DNA from: Candidatus Iainarchaeum sp.
GTDB taxonomy: Archaea > Iainarchaeota > Iainarchaeia > Iainarchaeales > JAAZKV01
Direction of reading: 5' to 3'
DNA length: 8,807 nt
Assembly (NCBI GenBank): GCA_018651445.1
Contig: JABIDZ010000071.1
Coordinates: 1 to 8,807, forward strand
In this document: piece by piece, positions 1 to 6,442 of the stretch
Numbering within the stretch: the stretch's first letter is position 1
Layout of the letters: each line of letters starts with the position of its first letter
The notes under the pieces: model-generated
What the model saw: only the letters and a program-made list of their open reading frames with translations
Told to the model about the DNA's origin: nothing
Database searches by the model: none
Made by a program: the position numbers and the translations under genes

Positions 1-63
1 ATAAATAAGCCCAAAGGACCTATTGAAACTAGAAATGCTATGAACGCTTCAATCATGCAATAA
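1..63 (+). CDS. C-terminal tail of an unrecognised protein (partial)
   Basis: Frame 1 is open from the window edge through 20 sense codons to a TAA at 61-63. The other two plus-strand frames hit stops within the first few codons. The visible tail is hydrophilic (begins INKPKGPIETRN and ends SIMQ). I do not recognise the family from so little sequence. It lies upstream of and on the same strand as aIF2-beta, with a 58-base gap that holds a TATA-like box, so it is probably a separate transcription unit. The main doubt is that 20 codons is too short to prove coding. Confidence 0.4.
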   Translation: MNKPKGPIETRNAMNASIMQ

Positions 64-77
64 GTAAGAAAATGGCA

Positions 78-85
78 TTTAAATA
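78..85 (+). promoter_or_regulatory. TATA-like box upstream of aIF2-beta
   Basis: TTTAAATA lies in the gap between the upstream partial gene and aIF2-beta. Archaeal transcription usually starts about 25-27 bases downstream of the box centre. That predicts a start near 107 and a short leader of about 15 bases before the ATG at 122. No GGTGA is visible in that leader. This box would drive the translation-factor cluster. It is a motif and spacing match only, in AT-rich DNA. Confidence 0.5.
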
Positions 86-121
86 GGTTTGTATGGAGAA
101 AATTAATAGAGTTGAATATAA

Positions 122-532
122 ATGGTATTAAAATATGACGAAATGTTGGATAGAGCTTATTTAAGCATACCAAAGAAAGCATTGGATCACGAAAGATTCG
201 AAATTCCTCGTGTAGAGTCTAATATACAAGGAAAAAAGACTTTTGTGAAAAATGTGACTAGCTTGTTAAAAGAAATGAGACGAGACAAAAAGCATTTTTT
301 AAAATTCTTAACAAAAGAAACTGGGACTAGTGTTACTGAGAGCGGAGCAAACCTACTTGTAAACGGAAAAATTGGTGCAATCCAATTAAATAAATTAATT
401 GAGAGTTATTTCAAACAATTTGTTCTTTGTTCTGAATGCAAAAAACCAGATACAAAGATTTTAGTGCAACAAGGCACAAAAATGATGAAATGTGAGGCTT
501 GCGGAGCAATCACACCCGTAAAAGGAATCTAA
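122..532 (+). CDS. eif2b: Translation initiation factor aIF2, beta subunit
   Basis: 136 residues, the usual size for archaeal aIF2-beta. The N-terminal segment (YDEMLDRAYLSIPKKA, residues 5-20) matches the helix that family members use to bind the gamma subunit. Residues about 35-95 form the alpha/beta core. The C-terminus is a zinc ribbon with Cys103, Cys106, Cys124 and Cys127 in two CxxC knuckles. With the alpha and gamma subunits, not in this window, it forms the heterotrimer that delivers Met-tRNAi to the 30S subunit; beta is a regulatory and stabilising subunit. The ATG at 122 gives a standard N-terminus. The stop TAA at 530-532 runs directly into the GTGA signal of the next gene. It is the first complete gene of the initiation/30S-maturation cluster. 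I see nothing abnormal in it. Confidence 0.95.
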   Translation: MVLKYDEMLDRAYLSIPKKALDHERFEIPRVESNIQGKKTFVKNVTSLLKEMRRDKKHFLKFLTKETGTSVTESGANLLVNGKIGAIQLNKLIESYFKQFVLCSECKKPDTKILVQQGTKMMKCEACGAITPVKGI

Positions 533-537
533 GTGAT
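530..537 (+). promoter_or_regulatory. Stop/SD overlap that sets the DUF424 start
   Basis: TAAGTGAT joins the aIF2-beta stop to a GTGAT Shine-Dalgarno-like core complementary to the archaeal 16S 3' end. It sits four bases before a TTG at 541. This supports TTG 541, rather than the upstream TTG at 499, as the DUF424 start, and suggests translational coupling to aIF2-beta. The core lacks the first G of GGTGA, so it is weaker than the other SD sites here. Confidence 0.55.
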
Positions 538-540
538 AAT

Positions 541-831
541 TTGATCGCAAAAAAACACGAAATAGGTAATGATTCTGTATTAGCTGTTTGTGACAAAGAA
601 CTACTTGGAAAAGAATTTGAAGACGGGAAACTTTTTTTTAGAGTTAGTGAAAAATTCTTTGGCGGAAATGCAATAACTAAAAAAGAATTGATTGAAACAA
701 TGATTGAATTTGGTTCGATTAATCTATTTGGAAACAAATGCGTAGAAATCGCAATAGAACAAGGTTTAATAAATGAAAACAATGTGATTTTAATAAGCGG
801 CATTAAACATGCCCAGATATATAATATTTAG
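541..831 (+). CDS. DUF424 family protein (archaeal, unknown function)
   Basis: 96 residues from a TTG start. The sequence fits the archaeal DUF424 pattern: AVCDKELLGKEFEDGKL near the N-terminus, then FFGG, a central INLFGNKCVEIAIEQGLI stretch, and a C-terminal SGIKHAQ. The family is widespread in archaea and has no established biochemical role. Reading from the earlier TTG at 499 would add 14 residues that overlap aIF2-beta and do not look like family sequence, whereas TTG 541 has a GTGAT signal just upstream and gives the usual family length. It lies between aIF2-beta and aIF1A, which suggests a role in initiation or 30S biogenesis by context only. Its stop codon TAG overlaps the SD of aIF1A. 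Family assignment is by recognition of motifs, without a search. Confidence 0.85.
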   Translation: MIAKKHEIGNDSVLAVCDKELLGKEFEDGKLFFRVSEKFFGGNAITKKELIETMIEFGSINLFGNKCVEIAIEQGLINENNVILISGIKHAQIYNI

Positions 832-835
832 GTGA
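829..835 (+). promoter_or_regulatory. Stop/SD overlap TAGGTGA before aIF1A
   Basis: The TAG of DUF424 shares its G with a full GGTGA Shine-Dalgarno core (831-835), seven bases before the ATG at 843. The same seven-base junction occurs between the two topoisomerase VI genes. The arrangement favours re-initiation or coupled translation within the transcript. Confidence 0.75.
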
Positions 836-842
836 ATTACGA

Positions 843-1196
843 ATGGCAAATTTCAATAGTCAAAAAAGAAAGAATTCGATGCGAAGAAGCTCAGGTGCAC
901 CGGCTCCAGAAGTAACTCGTGTAAAACTACCAAACCGAAACGAAGGCGAACAACTAGGAATCGTAATGCAATTAATGGGTACTGACCAAGTAAAATCTCT
1001 TTGTGAAGATGGAGTAGAAAGACAACTAAGAATTCCGGGAAAACTACGAAAAAGAGTTTGGATACGAGAAAACGACGTCATAATTGTTAAATTATGGGAT
1101 TTCCAACCAAGTAAAGGAGATATCACTTGGCGTTATTTAGGACACCAAGTAGAATGGTTGAAACGAAACGGCTATATGAAAAAGTTCCCAATCTAA
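843..1196 (+). CDS. eif1A: Translation initiation factor aIF1A
   Basis: 117 residues, normal for the family. An N-terminal basic, flexible tail (about residues 1-30) is followed by an S1-like OB fold (about 33-105). Family signatures are PNRNEGEQLGIV (30-41), RIPGKLRKRVWIRENDVI (63-80) and the aromatic DITWRY near 93-98. aIF1A binds the ribosomal A site of the 30S subunit and, with aIF1, promotes scanning-independent start selection and Met-tRNAi accommodation. The start is fixed by GGTGA ending seven bases upstream. RIO1 follows after a short gap that seems to contain its own promoter. Nothing in the protein looks unusual. Confidence 0.95.
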   Translation: MANFNSQKRKNSMRRSSGAPAPEVTRVKLPNRNEGEQLGIVMQLMGTDQVKSLCEDGVERQLRIPGKLRKRVWIRENDVIIVKLWDFQPSKGDITWRYLGHQVEWLKRNGYMKKFPI

Positions 1197-1199
1197 AAG

Positions 1200-1218
1200 A
1201 ATAAAAGCATTAAATGCT
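1200..1218 (+). promoter_or_regulatory. Possible leaderless promoter and palindrome for RIO1
   Basis: AATAAAA at 1200-1206 is centred 26 bases before the ATG at 1229, the archaeal TATA-to-start distance. No SD is present. A perfect inverted repeat, AGCATT-A-AATGCT (1206-1218), lies between the box and the presumed start, a position where archaeal repressors often bind. It also contains the alternative upstream ATG at 1214. Short palindromes arise by chance in AT-rich DNA, so this is suggestive only. Confidence 0.4.
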
Positions 1219-1228
1219 AACTATTTTT

Positions 1229-1975
1229 ATGGAAGAAGAAGATAAAGAAGACAATCGAATAGAACGATTTGTGAAAAACAAACAAGTGAAAAAGATTTTC
1301 AACGATGTTTTTGATAAAGCTACGCTAGACACTATTTTTTCTTTAGCCCGCAAAAAGTATTTTGACGAAGTAGAATTTGTTATTGCTACAGGAAAAGAAG
1401 GAAATGTTTTTCGATGTAAGAGCGGAGACAATTATTATGCTTTAAAAATTTACAAGATTGAAACAAGCGATTTCAAACACATGATGGATTATATTGCTGG
1501 AGACGATCGATTCAAAGACGTTCAAAAAAACAAGTTTAATATTATTGAAGCATGGACAAAAAAAGAGTTTAGGAATTTAGAAGAATTTACTAAAGCAAAG
1601 ATTCGTGTACCCCTACCAATCGCGTTTAAGCGAAATTGTTTAGTAATGGAGTTTATCGGAGAAGACGGAGAAGCTGCTAAAAGAGCAAAATACGCGCCTT
1701 TTCGCAATATGCAAGAGAAGTATGAATTAATGTGTGATTACATGGCAAGAATGGTTGCACGAAAAGTTGTTCACGCAGACTTAAGCGAATACAATATACT
1801 CAATAACAACGAAGAAATGGTTATCATTGATGTTGGACAAGGCGTGTCCACAATACACCCAAAAGCAGGCGAGTTTTTTGAAAGAGATATTAGAAACTTA
1901 GCTAAATGGTTTTCAAAATATGGTGTAGAAACCAATTACGAAAAGATGTATGCAGATATCAAAGCAAAAAAGTAA
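1229..1975 (+). CDS. rio1: RIO1-type serine/threonine protein kinase
   Basis: 248 residues from ATG 1229; ATG 1214 would add five (MLTIF). Positions below count from 1214. The N-terminal RIO region is followed by a P-loop-like ATGKEGNVF (58-66), the ATP-contacting lysine in ALKIYK (Lys78), hinge MEF (145-147), the catalytic loop HADLSEYN (Asp189, Asn194) and metal-binding IIDVGQ (Asp206), all typical of RIO1. RIO1 is an atypical kinase/ATPase that drives late small-subunit maturation, acting near the 16S 3' end and releasing assembly factors. The downstream KH protein is its usual partner in that process. I prefer 1229 because a TATA-like box is centred 26 bases before it and no SD precedes either ATG, but 1214 is not excluded. 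The five-residue ambiguity does not affect the domain. Confidence 0.93.
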   Translation: MEEEDKEDNRIERFVKNKQVKKIFNDVFDKATLDTIFSLARKKYFDEVEFVIATGKEGNVFRCKSGDNYYALKIYKIETSDFKHMMDYIAGDDRFKDVQKNKFNIIEAWTKKEFRNLEEFTKAKIRVPLPIAFKRNCLVMEFIGEDGEAAKRAKYAPFRNMQEKYELMCDYMARMVARKVVHADLSEYNILNNNEEMVIIDVGQGVSTIHPKAGEFFERDIRNLAKWFSKYGVETNYEKMYADIKAKK

Positions 1976-1995
1976 TGTTAATAATTATTTGTTAA

Positions 1996-2000
1996 AGTGA
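1996..2000 (+). promoter_or_regulatory. Shine-Dalgarno-like AGTGA before the KH gene
   Basis: AGTGA ends seven bases before the ATG at 2008, the same spacing as the GGTGA of aIF1A. It supports the chosen start and internal translation on a RIO1-KH transcript. It is a partial match to GGTGA. Confidence 0.45.
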
Positions 2001-2007
2001 ATTAATA

Positions 2008-2526
2008 ATGGAAGAAGATGTAAAAATACCTGAAGAACGGATTGCTGTTTTGATTGGTGAAAACGGTTCGATTAAAAGAAAGATCGCTCGCGAAACCAAA
2101 ACAAGTATTACGGTTGATTCTCATACCGGCGACGTTTTGATCGAGGGCGAAGGAGAAAGTTTTTTTAAAGCACGAGATATTGTAAAAGCGATTGGTAGAG
2201 ATTTTTCTCCAGAACGTGCATTTAATTTATTAAAAGAAGATTATTTATTAAAAATAATTGAGATACCTGAATTTACGGGAAAAAACGCTTCTGCACAAAA
2301 AGCTAGGAGAGGACGAGTAATTGGTAGACACGGAGAAGCAAGAAAAGAAATTGAGAAAAAAACGAATTCATTTATTAGTGTACATGGCAAAACTGTTGCG
2401 ATTATAGCAAAAGTAGCCGATTTAGAAAAAGCTATTGAAGCAGTTAAAATACTCTTACAAGGCTCTAGTCATGAAACAATGGAAAACTTTTTAGAAAGAA
2501 AAGGAAAAACTAGGTTTGAGCTATAG
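2008..2526 (+). CDS. KH-domain protein, archaeal Dim2/Pno1 homologue
   Basis: 172 residues with two KH domains, the usual archaeal Dim2-type arrangement. KH1 carries the GxxG loop GENG (17-20) in AVLIGENGSIKRKI. KH2 carries GRHG (106-109) in GRVIGRHGEARKEIE. The eukaryotic counterpart Pno1/Dim2 binds the 3' end of pre-18S rRNA and works with Nob1 and RIO kinases. Archaeal homologues are reported to bind the 16S 3' end and aIF2-alpha. Both GxxG loops are intact, so RNA binding is expected; in eukaryotic Pno1 the first loop is degenerate, so this is the archaeal form. The gene directly follows RIO1, which matches the functional pairing. The start is supported by AGTGA seven bases upstream. Its TAG stop is followed by a new promoter-like box for the HAD gene. 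Confidence 0.9.
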   Translation: MEEDVKIPEERIAVLIGENGSIKRKIARETKTSITVDSHTGDVLIEGEGESFFKARDIVKAIGRDFSPERAFNLLKEDYLLKIIEIPEFTGKNASAQKARRGRVIGRHGEARKEIEKKTNSFISVHGKTVAIIAKVADLEKAIEAVKILLQGSSHETMENFLERKGKTRFEL

Positions 2527-2529
2527 TGC

Positions 2530-2539
2530 ATATTTAAAA
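2530..2539 (+). promoter_or_regulatory. TATA-like box of the HAD gene (leaderless)
   Basis: ATATTTAAAA is centred about 28 bases before the ATG at 2563. There is no SD between them, so a leaderless or nearly leaderless transcript is likely. The box would make the HAD gene partly independent of the upstream translation cluster. Confidence 0.5.
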
Positions 2540-2562
2540 TTAAGAAAAGCATTATTTTTAAT

Positions 2563-3483
2563 ATGGATAAAAAGAAACTTGCAGAACTTAGAATCAAAAC
2601 TGATTTTTTTAAAGAAGCAATTAAAACTGGCGTTGCACGCGTAGGCAAACGTTTTTTACCTGCAACCGGAAAACTTGTTTTATTCGATTTAGACGGAACC
2701 TTACTTGATACAAATTTATCTTTTGAATTATTGAAAACTCGTCTTGGCGAAATACACGCTACAAAAGAATACCGACGATTCAAGGACAGGGTGATGAACG
2801 GCGAATTAAATACAGACCAAATGTTACTCGAAGCACATAGATTTTTACGTAGTTTAAAACCACCCATTACTCTACACGAATACCAACAAACCTTAGATAG
2901 GATCATTCATGAAGGCAAAGTTAGACCTGATGTTTTAGAAGCCGCACAATACGCAAAAAAAATTGGACGAAGCGTTGTTTTTGTAACAAAAAGTTCTGAA
3001 GTATTTGCACAAATGCTCGCAGAAAAATATTTAGGAGACAAAAGCGCAGGAATGGGTGCAAGAGAAAAGTTTAATGCACACGGAGAATTAATTGGTTTAG
3101 AACATATTATTGCCGACAGACCAAAACGATTGAAAAACGGAACAGGAAAAACAAAAATCGATGTTTTTCGTGAATGGTGCCAAGCAAAAAATATTCCATT
3201 TAGACGACGCGACATGATAATCGTTTCAGATAGCATTTTTGATTCGCGTACAATGAGGTATTCCCGAACTGGCGTTCTTTATTACCCCCACAATGCAAAA
3301 AAAGAACAAAAATACGCCGAAAAACTAAAATTACGTGACCACGTAGTTAGACAAAGACACAATGAATCACATGCAACTCGCAAAACTGCTGCAGAATTAA
3401 AAAGAGCTATTCGTGCACCCGTCGCAGTAAACAAAGATCCGTTGTGGGTAAAACAGGGATTTAGTAAACGAAAAAGACGCTGA
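2563..3483 (+). CDS. HAD-superfamily phosphatase with basic N- and C-terminal extensions
   Basis: 306 residues. All four HAD motifs are present: motif I LFDLDGTLLD (nucleophile Asp42, acid Asp44), motif II FVTKS (Thr142), motif III lysine most likely Lys198 in GKTKIDVF, and motif IV IVSDSIFDSRTM (Asp223, Asp227). A helical cap of about 70-80 residues between motifs I and II fits a C1-type cap as in phosphoserine-phosphatase-like enzymes. It should therefore be an active Mg-dependent phosphohydrolase, but the substrate cannot be read from sequence. It is odd in having 36 residues before motif I, rich in Lys/Arg, and about 60 after the core that are strongly basic and end KRKRR, which might bind nucleic acid. 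It sits between the 30S-maturation genes and topoisomerase VI, with its own TATA-like box. Confidence 0.85.
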   Translation: MDKKKLAELRIKTDFFKEAIKTGVARVGKRFLPATGKLVLFDLDGTLLDTNLSFELLKTRLGEIHATKEYRRFKDRVMNGELNTDQMLLEAHRFLRSLKPPITLHEYQQTLDRIIHEGKVRPDVLEAAQYAKKIGRSVVFVTKSSEVFAQMLAEKYLGDKSAGMGAREKFNAHGELIGLEHIIADRPKRLKNGTGKTKIDVFREWCQAKNIPFRRRDMIIVSDSIFDSRTMRYSRTGVLYYPHNAKKEQKYAEKLKLRDHVVRQRHNESHATRKTAAELKRAIRAPVAVNKDPLWVKQGFSKRKRR

Positions 3484-3496
3484 AATCACAAAAGGG

Positions 3497-3506
3497 TTTA
3501 TATAAT
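3497..3506 (+). promoter_or_regulatory. Promoter of the topoisomerase VI operon
   Basis: TTTATATAAT is one of the cleanest TATA-like boxes in the window. The box centre near 3501 predicts transcription from about 3527, giving a leader of roughly 13 bases that contains the GGTGA ribosome-binding site. It lies in the 56-base gap after the HAD gene. Confidence 0.6.
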
Positions 3507-3530
3507 ATTAGTTATTCAACTTTACCATAA

Positions 3531-3535
3531 GGTGA
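3531..3535 (+). promoter_or_regulatory. Shine-Dalgarno GGTGA setting a TTG start for topoisomerase VI B
   Basis: A full GGTGA lies four bases before the TTG at 3540. There is no ATG in frame before residue 25, and the sequence after the TTG begins AKEENKH. The SD therefore supports TTG as the real initiator. Confidence 0.75.
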
Positions 3536-3539
3536 GCAA

Positions 3540-5258
3540 TTGGCTAAAGAAGAAAATAAACATATTTCCCACGCAGAAGCTAGTAAAACTTTGGAAACCG
3601 AAACCAAAAAAATGGATCAGGAATTCAAAGAACACTCTGTAGCAGAATTCTTTAAGAAAAACAAGCAAATGCTTGGTTTTTATGGAAAAGTTAGAACTCT
3701 TACAATGGTTATACACGAATACGTAACTAATTCTTTGGACGCTTGTGAAGAAACCGGAATCCTACCAAATATCGATGTAAAAATAGACGAACTAGGAAAA
3801 GAATATTACGAAATAATGGTAAAAGACAATGGCCCTGGAATCGGGCAAGACAATATCGGAAAAGCATTTGGAAAATTATTAGCAGGAACCAAGTTCCACA
3901 GACTTATACAGTCAAGAGGACAACAAGGAATTGGTTGTAGTGGTTGTACTATGCTATCACAAATGACTACTGGAAAAGCGTCTAAAATTATTACTGGTCG
4001 GAAAGGAAAAAAAGCGATTTCTCTTGAAATCACTATTGATCCAAAATCAAACGAACCAAAAATGACTAATATAAAAGAAATCGACAAAGCATTTGAAGGA
4101 ACCGCAGTACAATCAAAATTCAAAGACGTTCTTTATCGAGACAGTGAACAAGGACCTCTTGAGTACTTACGAAGAACAGCAATTGCTAATCCACACGCAC
4201 AAATATCTTTTCGTGATCCGCAAGGACAAAAAATTACTTTTAAAAGAACGATAAACAAAATACCCGAACTACCAAGAGAAGTTAAACCACATCCAAAAGG
4301 AGTTACGGTTGACGAAATAATTACTCTAGTAAAAAGTACTAAGGCTAGAACTGTTCAAAGTTTTATTTCAAATGATTTTGATCGAACAGGAGCAAAATCA
4401 ATTAGCGAACTAAAAAAGAGAGTTACTTTTGATTTGAATAAAGATCCTAAAAAGATTACTTGGGAAGAATCAGAAGAAATAATCAAAGCATTCAAAGACA
4501 TTGATTTTATTGCACCAACAACTGATGCGCTAAGACCAATTGGTGAAGACCAAATTTCAAAATCTCTACATAGTATTGTAAAACCAGAATTTTTAACTGT
4601 GTTAACAAGAAAGCCAAGCGTTTATGCAGGTGGATTTCCATTCCAAGTAGAAATTGCTATTGCTTATGGTGGAGACGCAGGAAGAAAGATTGCTGGCGAA
4701 GGACGCAAAATGGAAATCATGCGTTTTGCTAATAGAGTACCCTTACCATTTGACGCAGGTAACTGTGCTTTGACACATGCTGTTCAAAGCATTGAATGGA
4801 AAAGATACAATATTCGCGATGCAGAGAATTCTCCGGTAACAGTTTTTATTAATTTTATTTCGGTGCACATACCGTACACTGGAGCAGGAAAACAAAGTGT
4901 TGCTGATGAAGACGAAGTGCTAGAAGAAGTTCGATTAGCTTTGATGAGTACTGGTCGACGAGCAGGAATATTTATTTCTCATAAACGAAAAGAAGCAGAA
5001 AACCAAATGAAGAGAAAAATGTTTTACAAGTACATTCCAGAAATTGCTAAAGCATTAAAAGAAATTACAAAAGTTAGCGAAGACGACATGAAAAAACGAT
5101 TAGAGAAACTGGTTCTTGAAAAATTAAAACTTGACGAAGCAAAAGACGCTGAAGAAATGAAGCGAATGCAAGACAAGATGGACAAAGACAGTAAGAGCAG
5201 TGTTGGAGACGGAAACGGCAAAAAAGCTAAGACAAAAAAGAAAAAGGGGAAAAAGTAG
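3540..5258 (+). CDS. top6B: DNA topoisomerase VI subunit B (GHKL ATPase)
   Basis: 572 residues, within the family range. The GHKL ATPase domain has the N box HEYVTNSLDACEE (Glu60, Asn64), the DNGPGIG box (Asp96) and SRGQQGIG (125-132). An H2TH-containing middle segment spans about 240-330. The transducer domain follows (about 330-510) with the ATP-sensing switch lysine, Lys451 in GAGKQ. The last 60 residues are a charged helix ending in a lysine-rich tail in place of a larger C-terminal domain. Subunit B dimerises on ATP and gates DNA transport through the double-strand break made by subunit A, relaxing supercoils and decatenating chromosomes. All catalytic residues are present. It starts at TTG 3540 behind a GGTGA. 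Subunit A follows after ten bases, and the stop overlaps its SD. Confidence 0.97.
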   Translation: MAKEENKHISHAEASKTLETETKKMDQEFKEHSVAEFFKKNKQMLGFYGKVRTLTMVIHEYVTNSLDACEETGILPNIDVKIDELGKEYYEIMVKDNGPGIGQDNIGKAFGKLLAGTKFHRLIQSRGQQGIGCSGCTMLSQMTTGKASKIITGRKGKKAISLEITIDPKSNEPKMTNIKEIDKAFEGTAVQSKFKDVLYRDSEQGPLEYLRRTAIANPHAQISFRDPQGQKITFKRTINKIPELPREVKPHPKGVTVDEIITLVKSTKARTVQSFISNDFDRTGAKSISELKKRVTFDLNKDPKKITWEESEEIIKAFKDIDFIAPTTDALRPIGEDQISKSLHSIVKPEFLTVLTRKPSVYAGGFPFQVEIAIAYGGDAGRKIAGEGRKMEIMRFANRVPLPFDAGNCALTHAVQSIEWKRYNIRDAENSPVTVFINFISVHIPYTGAGKQSVADEDEVLEEVRLALMSTGRRAGIFISHKRKEAENQMKRKMFYKYIPEIAKALKEITKVSEDDMKKRLEKLVLEKLKLDEAKDAEEMKRMQDKMDKDSKSSVGDGNGKKAKTKKKKGKK

Positions 5259-5262
5259 GTGA
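5256..5262 (+). promoter_or_regulatory. Stop/SD overlap TAGGTGA before topoisomerase VI A
   Basis: The TAG stop of subunit B shares its G with the GGTGA of subunit A, six bases before the ATG at 5269. Coupled translation would help make the two subunits in equal amounts for the A2B2 enzyme. The same seven bases join DUF424 to aIF1A. Confidence 0.75.
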
Positions 5263-5268
5263 TTTGAA

Positions 5269-6426
5269 ATGGCAACAAAGAGTAGTGGAAAAATGAAGAA
5301 GCCAAAAACAAATATTAAATCAAGAGATACAGTTACCTCAAAAGAAATTGCTGCAAGAATCAAGAAAAGTGCTGAAGCAATGGTAAAAGAAATCAAAGCA
5401 CATAAAGACCCTAGTTTTACGACTCAACAAAGAGGAAAAAGCAATGTTGTTTGGGACGAGAAAAAAGGTTATCTTGGTCTTGGCGACAAAAGAATTACTA
5501 GAAACTTTTTGAACGTTGCACACGCAAGAAAATTCATGCAAACGTCTTTGATTATGGCAAAAACACAAGACTATTTATTACACAATAAAACTGCGAGTAT
5601 TCGTGAAATTTATTACGAGTTAAAACACACTATTGAAGGAACAAAAGAAAATACTTTTGAAGGACAAGATGAAAGTGACCCAACGATTGTAGATCTAGAA
5701 CACTCAGTTAATACTATTCGAGAAAAACTAAATTTACACGCTAATCCGAAAGGAACTTTGTATGGAAATATTACTCTAAAAGACAAGATGCACAACAACG
5801 ACAAATTCAATGCTTCAAAGCTTGGTCGTGGTGGTTGGAGTATCATGTCAAGAATTGAGCCAGAAGAAATCGAGATTATAGAATCTGACGCAGAATATTT
5901 ATTAGTTGTTGAGACCGAAGCTATGTTTGAAAGACTAATTGAAGAAGGTTTTCCAAAAGCAAATAAATGTTTGTTAATTGGTGTTGGAGGACAAGCGGCA
6001 CGAGGAGCTCGAAGATTAATTCACAGAGTACACACTGAACTAGAATTACCAACTTATGTGTTTACCGACGGAGACCCTTATGGATGGTATATTTACTCTG
6101 TAATCAAACAAGGTTCAATGGCGCTTGCAGCACACTCTGAATTCATGTCTATTCCAAAAGCACAGTATATTGGAATGACTCTTGACGATGTTAAAACGTA
6201 TAAACTTGAAAATGTAACCGAACAAATGAAAGACGGAGACATTAAACGAGCAAAAGAAATGATGGCTTATCCTTGGTTCCAAAACAAAGCTTGGCAAGCA
6301 CAATTACAAAAAGCATTAAAAGAAAAGATTAGAATCGAACAACAAGCTCTTGCAAATAGAAGACTAGACTTTGTTGCAACACATTACTTGCCTGAAAAAA
6401 TTAGAAACAAGGATTTCTTACCTTAG
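5269..6426 (+). CDS. top6A: DNA topoisomerase VI subunit A (Spo11-like)
   Basis: 385 residues, typical length. The N-terminal 60 residues are a basic extension. The winged-helix 5Y-CAP domain carries SIREIYYELKH (110-120), in which Tyr116 is expected to be the nucleophile that joins the DNA 5' end. The Toprim domain has the metal-binding acid Glu215 in LVVETEAMF and DGDPYG with Asp267 and Asp269. A glycine-rich LIGVGGQAARGARR (236-249) lies between them. Subunit A makes the staggered double-strand break, and its eukaryotic relative Spo11 starts meiotic recombination. The enzyme should be active with the upstream subunit B. The start is fixed by GGTGA. Its TAG stop is two bases from the stop of the convergent orphan gene. 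Confidence 0.97.
   Translation: MATKSSGKMKKPKTNIKSRDTVTSKEIAARIKKSAEAMVKEIKAHKDPSFTTQQRGKSNVVWDEKKGYLGLGDKRITRNFLNVAHARKFMQTSLIMAKTQDYLLHNKTASIREIYYELKHTIEGTKENTFEGQDESDPTIVDLEHSVNTIREKLNLHANPKGTLYGNITLKDKMHNNDKFNASKLGRGGWSIMSRIEPEEIEIIESDAEYLLVVETEAMFERLIEEGFPKANKCLLIGVGGQAARGARRLIHRVHTELELPTYVFTDGDPYGWYIYSVIKQGSMALAAHSEFMSIPKAQYIGMTLDDVKTYKLENVTEQMKDGDIKRAKEMMAYPWFQNKAWQAQLQKALKEKIRIEQQALANRRLDFVATHYLPEKIRNKDFLP
6395..6400 (-). terminator. T6 run, terminator candidate for the minus-strand block
   Basis: On the minus strand, about 30 bases after the stop of the basic orphan, there is a run of six T (A6 on the plus strand, inside the 3' end of topoisomerase VI A). It could end the minus-strand transcript with a short overlap. 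The evidence is the run and its position only. Confidence 0.25.
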
Positions 6427-6428
6427 AA

Positions 6429-6442
6429 TTATTTCTTTTTCT
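6429..6442 (+). terminator. T-rich terminator candidate for the plus-strand block
   Basis: Immediately after the topoisomerase VI A stop the plus strand reads TTATTTCTTTTTCT. Archaeal termination commonly occurs at such U-rich tracts. The same bases encode, on the opposite strand, the lysine tail of the convergent orphan protein, so the tract may be explained by coding alone. No hairpin is needed or seen. Confidence 0.35.

Noticed and set aside
499..540. Upstream TTG giving a 14-residue longer DUF424.
   Set aside because: The extra residues overlap aIF2-beta in another frame and do not resemble the family N-terminus. TTG 541 has a GTGAT signal just before it.
5024..5396. Hydrophobic Phe/Ser-rich minus-strand frames across the topoisomerase VI B/A junction that look like membrane proteins.
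   Set aside because: They are the complement of lysine-rich coding (AAA/AAG gives TTT/CTT), which makes false Phe/Leu-rich reading frames. The plus-strand genes are certain.
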